Source of the DNA: Bacillota bacterium
GTDB taxonomy: Bacteria > Bacillota > Sulfobacillia > JAJYWN01 > JAJZPE01
Direction of reading: 5' to 3'
Assembly: GCA_021787335.1 (NCBI GenBank)
Contig: JAJYMC010000011.1
Location: 1 to 45,910, forward strand
DNA: 45,910 nt
The notes under the pieces are model-generated. The model was not told the DNA's origin and did no database searches. It saw only the letters and a list, made by a program, of their open reading frames with translations. Position numbers and translations under genes: made by a program. This document shows positions 7,691 through 15,385 of this stretch, piece after piece. Each line of letters starts with the position of its first letter. The first letter of the stretch is position 1.

Positions 7691-8986
7691 ATGATCAGTC
7701 GCGTCACCAGCAGAGAGCTGGCGGCCCACACCGGCCGGACGGTCACCGTCGCCGGCTGGGTCCACCGGGTGAGGGCGCTCGGCAATCTGACCTTCGTCAT
7801 CATCAGGGACCGCCACGGCCTCATCCAGGCCGTCGCCGAGGGCCGTAACGGCGACCTCGATGCAATTGCCAACGAAAGCGTGGTCCTCATCACCGGCGAG
7901 GTCGCTCGGGAGGAAAGGGCACCCTCGGGGGCCGAGCTGCGGCTGCAAGACTTCAGGGTCATCGCTCCGGCCGACCCGGCCTTGCCCTTCGAGCTAAACA
8001 AGAAGGACCTCAACACGGGGCTCGACCTTCTGCTCGACCACCGCGTCCTCAGCCTGCGGCACCCGAAGACGCACGCCGTCTTCACCGTTCAGGCCGAGCT
8101 GCTCGCGGCCTTCCGCGACTTCTTGCGGGGCCGCGAGTTCACCGAGGTCTGCACGCCCAAGATCGTTGCCTCCGGCACCGAGGGCGGCTCCGAACTCTTT
8201 CCCGTACGCTACTTCGAGCGCCAGGCCTACCTGGCGCAGAGCCCCCAGTTCTACAAGCAGATGATGGTCGGCGCGGGCTACGAACGGGTCTTCGAGGTCG
8301 GGCATGTCTACCGGGCCGAGGAGCACAACACCTCCCGCCACATCAACGAGTTCACCAGCCTCGACCTGGAGATGGGCTTCATCGACAGCGAGGAAGACGT
8401 GATGGACCTCGAGGTGGAGCTTCTGACCGAGGTTTTCCGGCGGGTGGCCGAGCGTTGCCCGTCGGAGCTCGAACTCCTCGAGGCCCAGGCCCCCGTGGCC
8501 GCTGCCCCGCCGCGCTTGCCCCTGGCCGAGGTCCAGTCCATCCTGGCCAAGGAGTACGGCAAAGAGAGCCCGCCCGAAGGGCTGGACCCCGAGGGCGAGC
8601 GCCTCATCTGCGAGCACGTGGCCCGCTCCGGCGGCGGAGAGATGGTCTTCGTCACCCGCTGGCCGGTCGCCAAGCGGCCCGTCTACACCCACCCCGAGCC
8701 GGCCGACCCGACGCTCACGCGAAGCTTCGACCTTCTTTTCCGGGGTCTCGAGATAACCACGGGCGGGCAACGCATCCACCTCTATGACCAATTGGTGCGG
8801 AACATGGTCGCCTTCGGGCTGAACCCGGCCGCCTTCGAGAACTACCTCGAAGTCTTCCGCTTCGGGATGCCGCCCCACGGCGGCCTGGCCATCGGACTCG
8901 AGCGGCTCACCGCGCGGCTCCTTGGGCTCAATAACCTCCGCGAGGCTTCCCTCTTCCCCCGCGACCGGACGCGCCTGACTCCCTGA
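7691..8986 (+). CDS. aspS: Archaeal-type aspartyl-tRNA synthetase (likely non-discriminating)
   Basis: A 431-residue class IIb synthetase that charges tRNA with aspartate. Residues ~1-100 are the OB-fold anticodon-binding domain ('HTGRTVTVAGWVHRVRALGN', 'IIRDRHGLIQAV'). The catalytic core carries motif 2 with 'VFEVGHVYRAEEHNTSRHINEF' split around residues 205-225 and motif 3 'GLAIGLERL' near the C-terminus. The length (~430) and the lack of the bacterial insertion and C-terminal GAD domain make it the archaeal (AspS2) form, which usually also charges tRNA-Asn and works with GatCAB. GAGAGGAG stands before ATG 7691, and the frame follows the T-box terminator. GatCAB is not in the window, so relaxed specificity is an inference. 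Confidence 0.9.
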   Translation: MISRVTSRELAAHTGRTVTVAGWVHRVRALGNLTFVIIRDRHGLIQAVAEGRNGDLDAIANESVVLITGEVAREERAPSGAELRLQDFRVIAPADPALPFELNKKDLNTGLDLLLDHRVLSLRHPKTHAVFTVQAELLAAFRDFLRGREFTEVCTPKIVASGTEGGSELFPVRYFERQAYLAQSPQFYKQMMVGAGYERVFEVGHVYRAEEHNTSRHINEFTSLDLEMGFIDSEEDVMDLEVELLTEVFRRVAERCPSELELLEAQAPVAAAPPRLPLAEVQSILAKEYGKESPPEGLDPEGERLICEHVARSGGGEMVFVTRWPVAKRPVYTHPEPADPTLTRSFDLLFRGLEITTGGQRIHLYDQLVRNMVAFGLNPAAFENYLEVFRFGMPPHGGLAIGLERLTARLLGLNNLREASLFPRDRTRLTP

Positions 8987-9122
8987 CACCACTGGCGGAC
9001 GTGGCCCTTGACCGCGCCGCCCGGCCTGGCGGTGCATAGCCCCCTGCCCGGCGTCGGATAATGGATATTGCGCCGGGCGGCCCTGCCGCCGGCCGGACGC
9101 GCGCGGGAGGAGGGACCGCCGT

Positions 9123-9581
9123 TTGTTGCCGACCCCCACGAAGGTCACCCTGGTCGCCGGTTCAGGCGTGGGAAACACCGACCTGACGGCCTTTGACAAG
9201 GCCCTCATCGAGGCGGGCGTGGGGAACCTCAACCTGCTCCGGGTGAGCAGCATCCTGCCGCCCGGGGTGAAGGTCGTCGACAGGCTGGACATCCCGCCCG
9301 GTTCGCTGACCCCGGTGGCCTACGGGTCCATCGCCAGCGACCAGGCCGGCACGCTAATCACCGCGGCCATCGGCGTCGGTTTCACCAAGTCGTCCTTCGG
9401 GATGATCATGGAATACTCCGGGTTCTGCAGCCTGGAGAAGGCGGAGGTCATCGTCCGGGAGATGGTCGAGGAGGCTTTCGCCGCCCGCGGCCTCGAACTC
9501 GCCGATGTCCGCGTCAAGGGCAGCGAGCGGCAGGTCGCCGACCACACCTCGGTCTTCGCCGCCGCGGTGATGTGGTACTGA
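9123..9581 (+). CDS. pdaD: Pyruvoyl-dependent arginine decarboxylase, copy 1
   Basis: A 152-residue proenzyme that cleaves itself and decarboxylates arginine to agmatine. The self-cleavage sequence is RVSSILPPG; cleavage would fall between S42 and S43, giving beta and pyruvoyl-bearing alpha chains. The conserved acid in 'MIMEYSGFCS' is present. The start is a TTG at 9123, with GGAGGAGGG upstream. The paralogue at 32583-33041 starts the same way (TTG, MLPTP) and sits beside agmatinase, whereas this copy has no polyamine gene beside it: aspS is 136 bp upstream and a converging glycosyltransferase lies downstream. It could be on the aspS transcript. An enzyme with another amino-acid substrate cannot be excluded. 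Confidence 0.9.
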   Translation: MLPTPTKVTLVAGSGVGNTDLTAFDKALIEAGVGNLNLLRVSSILPPGVKVVDRLDIPPGSLTPVAYGSIASDQAGTLITAAIGVGFTKSSFGMIMEYSGFCSLEKAEVIVREMVEEAFAARGLELADVRVKGSERQVADHTSVFAAAVMWY

Positions 9582-9601
9582 CCTAGCCGATAGCTGGGCA
9601 C

Positions 9602-9640
9602 AAAGACCCCGGCCGTCCAATGGACGCCGGGGTCTCTCGA
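9602..9640. terminator. Bidirectional terminator between pdaD copy 1 and the glycosyltransferase
   Basis: AGACCCCGG (9604-9612) pairs with CCGGGGTCT (9627-9635), with an inner CGTCC/GGACG stem. T-rich stretches follow on both strands, better on the minus strand. Confidence 0.75.
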
Positions 9641-9649
9641 TTCAAAGCG

Positions 9650-11626
9650 TCACTCGCGCGTCCGCGGGGTCTTCACCCAGCCACGCGGCTGCCTGTTCAG
9701 CCCCTTCAGGACCAGCGCGCTGCTGTAGGGAACGGGGAAGAAGAAGGCCGCCAGCGGGAGGAAGAACAACTGTGAGATGACCCCCCAGCGGCCGATGACC
9801 GACATCGGTCGCGAGGTCATATCGAGGTAGGGTGAGTAGCGGAAGTAGGCGTAGATGGTGAAGGAGATGTAGGTCAGGCTGAGGCCGTTGAGGATCCAGC
9901 GGACGAACTCGGGCAGGACGTTGGGGTCGACGTGGCCGGTCCACCAGAGGATGAGGACCGTCGGCGGCACGAAGGTCGCCGCCTGGTACAGGATCCATTC
10001 GACCTGGCCCTTGAAGAAGAGTTGCCTCAGCACGGCCCGCTTGCGGTCGGCCGGGTAGTGGTTCTCTGCGCGGATCTTGTCCATCACCTGCAGGTGGCCC
10101 GTGCCCCAGCGCAGGCGCTGGCGGAAGAAGCCCTTGACCGTCGGCGGGGTCTGCTCGCTGCTGGAGTAAGGCAGGTACTCGGGCCAGGCGCCGCACTCGA
10201 GGTAGGCCCGCGCTCCCAGTTCGAGGTCCTCGGTCAGCGAGGAGTGGTCGTAGCCGGCCATCCGCTCGAGCATCAGCCGGTCGACGAAGAGGTTGGTCCC
10301 GCCGACGAACGGCAGGCGCCGGAAGAGCGCCGGCAGGTACCAGTCATGGGCCAGGGCCTGATAGAGCGAGGCGATCTTGCAGAAGGGGCTCATGTCGTAG
10401 AAGTTGCGGACCTGGAACACCGGGCCCTGGAGGATCTTCACCTCGGCCCCGGAGTTCAGGCGGCGCCAGGCCACATAGAGCAACACCTGACGGTCCGGCC
10501 GGCTCTCGGCGTCGTAGAAGCCGCACATCACAGCCCGCTGGTCGACCATCGGGAGGGCCCAGTTCAAGGCGCGGCCCTTGGTCGACGGGACCGGTTGGCC
10601 GGTCCTCTGGCCGTGCATCGCCCCGTCGTAGTCATAGGGCACGACGATGTGCTTGAGCGTCGGCCGGGCGGCGCCCGCCGCCAACTCGGCCCGCTTGCGC
10701 TCGACGATGTCCTGGGTGGTCGGGAAGCACAGGTCATAGTGGTGCGTCAGCAGGGCTTCGAGTTGGCTCCGCCGCTTGGCCGAGGTCATCCCGTTCCAGA
10801 TCCGCTGGCTGACCATCAGGGTCATCGAACTCAGAATCTCCCGCGTCACCTGGTGGTGGGCGTGGGCGGTGCGGGCGATCATCGCCTGGACGATGCGGCC
10901 GTTGCCGCTGCCCTCACCGACCAGGCGGCAGTAGGCGGCCACCACGGGGATGGCCAAGGCCAGGAAGTACGGATAGACCCGGCGCACGTCGGTGTCGGTC
11001 ACGCCTGGCAGGCCGCGCCGCAACAGCCGGTAGAGGGTCCCGAGCTCGGCCCGCCCCTTCGCGCGGAAGAGCATCTCGGCCACCTCACCGACGATCCTCT
11101 CCTGCTTGTCACGGGGCAATTCCTTGAGGCCGGCCGATTCGAGTAGTTCGGCGTAGGGACCGGGCAACTTCCGTTGGTCGGCCAGGGCGAAATGGGTCAG
11201 GAGCGAGATGATCGTCCGTTCGGCCTCCGGCCCCACGGCCTTGGCCGACGTCCTCGGGCCGGTGATGACCCCGGCGGCGTGCTCCACGACCGCCGGGCGT
11301 TTCTTCTCACGGGCCATCGCCTCCTTCTCATCGGTGACGACGACCACTTCATAGGCCTCATGAGGGTAGTTCAAGCTGGACATGTGCTCGATGGTCTTCT
11401 CGATGACGTCGGCCTCGTTGCGGGCCGGGACGAGCACGGAAATGAACGGGACGCGGGCGCCTTTGGAAGCCGCCAGCTGAGCCACTGACTCCTGGCTCAG
11501 AGCCGGACGACGGTGCCAATAGTGGTCATCGGCGTATTTCTTCCAGGTGAAGAACCTCGCGAAGAGGAGGAAGAAGACGAAGTAGATGCCGACGGCGATG
11601 AGGTAAATGACCTGGGAAGAAGTCAA
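9650..11626 (-). CDS. Membrane glycosyltransferase family 2 with a ~220-residue insertion
   Basis: A 658-residue protein. Order: N-terminal helix (~6-26), GT2 start 'ISVLVPARNEADVIEKTI' (62-79) with 'EVVVVTDE' (93-100), an Ala/Arg/Leu-rich insertion (~100-325), then the rest of the GT2 core. That core has KGRALNWAL (350-358), the metal-binding 'FYDAESRPD' (370-378), TEDLELG (467-473) and the processive-type QRLRW (505-509). At least three C-terminal hydrophobic helices follow. It probably transfers sugars from a nucleotide donor at the inner membrane, making a polysaccharide or glycolipid. In ordinary members the first acidic site and KGRALN are only ~40-50 residues apart, so the insertion is unusual. 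The start is a TTG without a clear ribosome site. No other envelope sugar genes are adjacent. Confidence 0.8.
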   Translation of the reverse strand: MTSSQVIYLIAVGIYFVFFLLFARFFTWKKYADDHYWHRRPALSQESVAQLAASKGARVPFISVLVPARNEADVIEKTIEHMSSLNYPHEAYEVVVVTDEKEAMAREKKRPAVVEHAAGVITGPRTSAKAVGPEAERTIISLLTHFALADQRKLPGPYAELLESAGLKELPRDKQERIVGEVAEMLFRAKGRAELGTLYRLLRRGLPGVTDTDVRRVYPYFLALAIPVVAAYCRLVGEGSGNGRIVQAMIARTAHAHHQVTREILSSMTLMVSQRIWNGMTSAKRRSQLEALLTHHYDLCFPTTQDIVERKRAELAAGAARPTLKHIVVPYDYDGAMHGQRTGQPVPSTKGRALNWALPMVDQRAVMCGFYDAESRPDRQVLLYVAWRRLNSGAEVKILQGPVFQVRNFYDMSPFCKIASLYQALAHDWYLPALFRRLPFVGGTNLFVDRLMLERMAGYDHSSLTEDLELGARAYLECGAWPEYLPYSSSEQTPPTVKGFFRQRLRWGTGHLQVMDKIRAENHYPADRKRAVLRQLFFKGQVEWILYQAATFVPPTVLILWWTGHVDPNVLPEFVRWILNGLSLTYISFTIYAYFRYSPYLDMTSRPMSVIGRWGVISQLFFLPLAAFFFPVPYSSALVLKGLNRQPRGWVKTPRTRE

Positions 11627-11790
11627 CGTTGACGCCTCGCTTTCCAGCGGACACTCCGGGATGGAGGACTGTTTTAGTAGTGGGATGAAGCTGCTTCTTT
11701 TATTCCCGAAGTCCCAGCTTAGGGCGGAACGCGAGGCTTCTGTAATTGGATCTCTTGGCCTTTCCTGGACAATTTGCGCTTTTCCCCCTA

Positions 11791-11831
11791 GGAACGAAAC
11801 AGAAGCCGCGCCCCGCGAGGGGCCGGCTTCT
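11791..11831 (-). terminator. Terminator of the cobalamin operon
   Basis: On the minus strand AGAAGCCG and CGGCTTCT (11801-11831) close a GC-rich hairpin with GCGA-type loop, followed by GTTTCGTT. It lies about 40 bp past the cobC stop. The rest of 11627-11873 shows no gene. Confidence 0.7.
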
Positions 11832-11873
11832 CCTGCAAACGCATCATAGACCCGGGCCGCTCGGGCGTCAATA

Positions 11874-12536
11874 TCAAGTCGGCCGTCCTGGTCGCGGGGT
11901 GATCTGGGATAGTATCCTCAGTCTCAGGGTGCCGTCCGAAGCAAACGGTCCAATCACTGGCGAAACCACAACGGCCGAACCCGGTGGCGCGTCAACGTCC
12001 CAGAAGCGCCGAAGATCGCCCAGAGCAAATCGGGCCAGGACCGCGCGGATCATGCCACCGTGAGTCACGACGATGATCGGTCCTGTCGAGTGGTCGTCAC
12101 CGCGGACGGTCTCGATGATGGCCGCGCCTCCGCGAACCGCCAACTCCTCCAAGCTCTCCCCGCCCGGCGGCGCCCGTCGCACGTAATCGTCGGACCATCG
12201 CCCGGCCGCTTCGGGGTAGGCCGTTTCGATTTCGCCCCAGGTCAACCCTTCCCATTCCCCGAAGGACGCTTCTCGCCAGCCGGGGCTGGTGCGAATGACG
12301 GGGTCGAGCCCGCAGACCACGGCTATCAGTTCGGCCGTCACCCGGGCCCGCCGAAGGTCGCTGGCGAAGACGGCCGACCCGCGGACGACTTGGCCCTTCA
12401 GTGCCAGGCCGATGGACCTGGCCTGCAACTCGCCTTCCGGTGCCAGCGGGATGTCCCTCTGCCCGGAGAACCGTCCCGACAGGTTCCAGGCGGTGACCCC
12501 GTGCCGAACCAGGTAGAGCGTACGCTCAGGAATCAT
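11874..12536 (-). CDS. cobC: Histidine phosphatase, probable alpha-ribazole phosphatase
   Basis: A 220-residue phosphoglycerate-mutase-like phosphatase. The catalytic RHG is at the start ('LYLVRHGVTAWN'), followed by 'SDLRRARVTAELI', the acid 'WREASFGEWEGLTWGEI' and the second histidine in 'IIVVTHGGMIRAVL'. CobC removes the phosphate from alpha-ribazole-phosphate or cobalamin-phosphate as the last step of nucleotide-loop assembly. Sequence alone does not separate it from other family members; position as the last gene of the cobalamin operon supports the role. Its start overlaps the cobD stop (12526-12536), indicating translational coupling. Confidence 0.82.
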   Translation of the reverse strand: MIPERTLYLVRHGVTAWNLSGRFSGQRDIPLAPEGELQARSIGLALKGQVVRGSAVFASDLRRARVTAELIAVVCGLDPVIRTSPGWREASFGEWEGLTWGEIETAYPEAAGRWSDDYVRRAPPGGESLEELAVRGGAAIIETVRGDDHSTGPIIVVTHGGMIRAVLARFALGDLRRFWDVDAPPGSAVVVSPVIGPFASDGTLRLRILSQITPRPGRPT

Positions 12537-13626
12537 GGGCCAGGCTCCTCAGGGCGGCCAGGAGCCGCTTGTTATCGGAACGGTCGCGCACGGCCACGCG
12601 GACGTGATCGGACCCAAGCCCGGCAAAAGAGCGGCAATCACGGACGAGGACGCCTCGGCGCGCCAGGGCGTCGGTCAGGTCGGAGGAGGTCAGGACCGGC
12701 CATCGCCGCCGGTCGGGCGAGCCTGTGATCCGGGCCAGGATGAAGTTGACCGTTGACGGCTGCGGCTGCAGCCACCCGAGGCCCTCCATTCCCTCGGTCA
12801 GGTATTCCCTTTCCTCACCCACCAGGAGCCGGACGCGAGAGGCGAACCCGTGGTCGGCCACGGCGGCCAGGCCGGCCTGCTCGGCGAAGGCGTTGACCGT
12901 CCAGGGGGCCCGCCCGTGTGCGAAGGCCCGGACGAAAGCCGTGTCGGCAACCAGATACCCGAGGCGCAACCCGGGCAGGGCGAAAAACTTGGTCAGCGAG
13001 CCGATGACCGCCAGGCCGGACCTGGCGCCGGCCTCCCTGGCCACCGACTCTGACCGCGGATCGGGCAGGAAATCGAGGAAAGACTCGTCCACCGCCATGA
13101 AGGCGCCCTGAGAGCGGATGGCCTCGGCCACGGCCAGCGTCTCGGGCTTCGGCAGCAGGCCCCCGGTGGGGTTGTTGGGGTTACACAGGAAAACCAGGCT
13201 CCCCTCGTCGACCACGGACAGCAGGGCCTTCGCGTTCAGGCGAAACCCTCGCGCGGCGTCCAGCATTACGCTGAACACTTCAATGCCGATGCCGCGAGCC
13301 GCCGCCCCATACTCCGAGAAAGTGGGGTCCACGACCACCACGGTTCGGGGTCGAACGTGGCGGACCAACTGGTGAATGAGGTCCGCGGCGCCGTTGCCCA
13401 CGGCCAGGCAGTCCACGGGCACCTTCAGAAATCGGCCGAGGGCCCGCCGGAGCCTTCCGTAATCGGGATCGGGGTAGCGTTTGATGGCCTCAAACGACCC
13501 GGTTATCGCTTCCCTGACGCTGGCCGGAGGGCCCCAGGGTACGATGTTGGCGCTGAAGTCGATCAGGCTCCCGGCCGGCACCCGGTAAAGGCGGGCCGCC
13601 GCCGCCACGTTACCGCCGTGGCTCAT
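12526..13626 (-). CDS. cobD: L-threonine-O-3-phosphate decarboxylase
   Basis: A 366-residue PLP enzyme of the aspartate aminotransferase fold. It makes (R)-1-amino-2-propanol phosphate, the linker joined to cobyric acid by CbiB. Visible motifs: N-terminal 'MSHGGNVAAAARLY' (typical of CobD), 'VGNGAADLIHQL', 'LCNPNNPTG', 'AVDESFLDF' and the PLP-lysine segment 'GSLTKFFALPGLRLGY'. ATG 13626 is chosen because it gives the family length and N-terminus; AAGGG lies 10 nt upstream. The frame is open much further upstream, but that part lies antisense-like over cobS and is not coding. It lies 14 bp after cobS and overlaps cobC. Confidence 0.9.
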   Translation of the reverse strand: MSHGGNVAAAARLYRVPAGSLIDFSANIVPWGPPASVREAITGSFEAIKRYPDPDYGRLRRALGRFLKVPVDCLAVGNGAADLIHQLVRHVRPRTVVVVDPTFSEYGAAARGIGIEVFSVMLDAARGFRLNAKALLSVVDEGSLVFLCNPNNPTGGLLPKPETLAVAEAIRSQGAFMAVDESFLDFLPDPRSESVAREAGARSGLAVIGSLTKFFALPGLRLGYLVADTAFVRAFAHGRAPWTVNAFAEQAGLAAVADHGFASRVRLLVGEEREYLTEGMEGLGWLQPQPSTVNFILARITGSPDRRRWPVLTSSDLTDALARRGVLVRDCRSFAGLGSDHVRVAVRDRSDNKRLLAALRSLAHDS

Positions 13627-13640
13627 GTGGGATGAGCCCT

Positions 13641-14399
13641 TCAAGGCGACCACCGGGAGGCCCAGCCAAGGAGCGCCGCGAGCTCCGCGACCTCGTTGAC
13701 AAAACCGTAGGTATCGCCGGTCAACCCGCCCAGACGGTGATTGAGAGCGCGGGAGGCCAGTGCCCCGGCGACCAGGGCCAGGCCGAGGCCAATGGGCGCC
13801 CGCCACCCACCGAGGAGGGCCAAGGCGCCGGTCGCGGCGGCCGCGAGGCCGGCCGCCGACAGGAGGTCGGCTGGCCTCACCCGCCGGGCGAAATGAGAAC
13901 CCAAGCCAGGCACCGCGCGGGCGTATGGGAAGCGGGCGACGGCCCAGACCACCGCGGACCGACCGGCCACGGCGGAACCGATGAGGGCCGGCCATCGCCG
14001 GGCGGGGGCCACCGATGCCAGGAGGGCGAACCTCGTCAAGACGTCGAGGGCCACCGTCAGGGCGCCGAACGCCCCGACCCGGCTGTCTTTCATGATGGCC
14101 AAGGCTTTCTCGTGGTCCCTGCCCCCGGCCAGGCCGTCGGTGGTGTCAGCCGCCCCGTCCAGGTGCAACCCCCCCGTGACGAGGGTCATCGCCACGACGG
14201 CCAGAGCCGGGCCGGCCAGGGGGCCGGCGACGGCCGTGCCGGACCACTCCACCGCCCCCACCAGCCCTCCGACCAGGGCTCCCACCAACGGGAACCAGGC
14301 TACGGCGGCGGCCAGATGGGTCTCACGGACTTCCCCGGGAATCCGGATGGGAAGCCGGGTCAGCAAGCAAACAGCCAGGAGCACGGGCCTCACAGCCAA
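13641..14399 (-). CDS. cobS: Adenosylcobinamide-GDP ribazoletransferase (cobalamin synthase)
   Basis: A 252-residue integral membrane protein with about six helices. It joins adenosylcobinamide-GDP with alpha-ribazole(-phosphate). The hallmark acidic motif 'GGLHLDGAADTTDGL' (residues ~76-90) is intact, as are the opening 'LLTRLPI' and 'HEKALAIMKDSRVGAFG'. The start overlaps the cbiB stop by 10 bp, so the genes are translationally coupled. It lies in the order cobU-cobQ-cbiB-cobS-cobD-cobC on one transcript. Confidence 0.93.
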   Translation of the reverse strand: MAVRPVLLAVCLLTRLPIRIPGEVRETHLAAAVAWFPLVGALVGGLVGAVEWSGTAVAGPLAGPALAVVAMTLVTGGLHLDGAADTTDGLAGGRDHEKALAIMKDSRVGAFGALTVALDVLTRFALLASVAPARRWPALIGSAVAGRSAVVWAVARFPYARAVPGLGSHFARRVRPADLLSAAGLAAAATGALALLGGWRAPIGLGLALVAGALASRALNHRLGGLTGDTYGFVNEVAELAALLGWASRWSP

Positions 14400-15385
14400 C
14401 GCCTCCCCACGGCCAGGGCGAGCAAAGCCGTAATCGTGAAGCTGAACGCAATGGTCACCATGACCAGCCTGATGGTCAGGAGCAGATGGTCGGGGCCGAC
14501 GGGTCTACCCGGGTCCCCCAGGTGGGCTCGAAACGACGGCCTGCCGGAGTAGCGGTTGACCCCACCGAGCCTGACGCCGAGGGCTCCGGCGACGACCGCC
14601 TCCGGGACACCGGCGTTGGGGCTTGGGTGCTTGGCCGCGTCGCGGCGCCCAATCCGAACGGCGTCGCGCCACTTGAGCCCCATGAGCCGGGCCGACGCCA
14701 CCAGGAGCCCGCCGGTTATCCGGGCCGGCAGGAAGTTGGCCAGGTCGTCCAGGCGGGCCGAAGCCCAGCCAAAATCCAGGTACCGCTCGTCCTTGTACCC
14801 CACCATGGAGTCAAGGGTGCTCACGGCCTTGAAGGCCATGGTCAGAGGAGCCCCGCCGATGACGGCCCAAAACACCGGCGACACTATCCCATCGGAGGTG
14901 TTCTCCGCCAGGCTCTCGACGGCGGCCCGGCAGACCTCGGACTGGTCCAGCTCGTCTGTGTCCCTGCCGACAATCATCCCCACGGCCCGTCTTGCCGCGG
15001 GCAGGTCACCCGCTCGCAGCGGTCGGAGGACGGCCAGCCCTGCCTCGACCAGGCTTCGGCCGGCGAGGGCGGTCCCGATAATCCACACCTCCACGAGGAC
15101 GCCGGCGGCTTCGGACAACCTGAAGACGATGGCCACAAGGGCCGCCGTGGCCGCGTAGCTTCCCCCGACCAGGACCAGGACCAACAACACCCCGGCGGCG
15201 CGTCGGCCGAACCCCGGACGGAAACGGGGCCAGAGCGTTCGATCGAGGAAGGCGATGACCTTCCCCATCAGGACCACGGGGTGCGGGAACGAGCGCGGGT
15301 CGCCGACGGCTAAGTCGACAAAGAACGCCAGTGCGGTCAGGGCGGCGCCGGGCAGGGCGACGCCTGGGAAAATGGCGCCGCTCAC
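14390..15385 (-). CDS. cbiB: Adenosylcobinamide-phosphate synthase
   Basis: A 331-residue membrane protein that attaches the aminopropanol (phosphate) arm to cobyric acid. Family signatures include 'FFVDLAVGDPRSFPHPVVLMG' split near residues 20-40, 'SLAENTSDGIVSPVFWA' (~167-183) and 'DSMVGYKDERYLDFGWASARLDD' (~200-222). Four or five hydrophobic helices are seen. It overlaps cobQ upstream by 4 bp and cobS downstream by 10 bp. Confidence 0.93.
   Translation of the reverse strand: MSGAIFPGVALPGAALTALAFFVDLAVGDPRSFPHPVVLMGKVIAFLDRTLWPRFRPGFGRRAAGVLLVLVLVGGSYAATAALVAIVFRLSEAAGVLVEVWIIGTALAGRSLVEAGLAVLRPLRAGDLPAARRAVGMIVGRDTDELDQSEVCRAAVESLAENTSDGIVSPVFWAVIGGAPLTMAFKAVSTLDSMVGYKDERYLDFGWASARLDDLANFLPARITGGLLVASARLMGLKWRDAVRIGRRDAAKHPSPNAGVPEAVVAGALGVRLGGVNRYSGRPSFRAHLGDPGRPVGPDHLLLTIRLVMVTIAFSFTITALLALAVGRRWL

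Noticed and set aside
11627-11873. Cyclic di-GMP riboswitch before the glycosyltransferase
   Set aside because: The conserved core of GEMM aptamers is not found on either strand.
13627-13995. N-terminal extension of the cobD frame
   Set aside because: It overlaps cobS completely, is Arg/Gly/Pro-rich and does not belong to the CobD family length or N-terminus.
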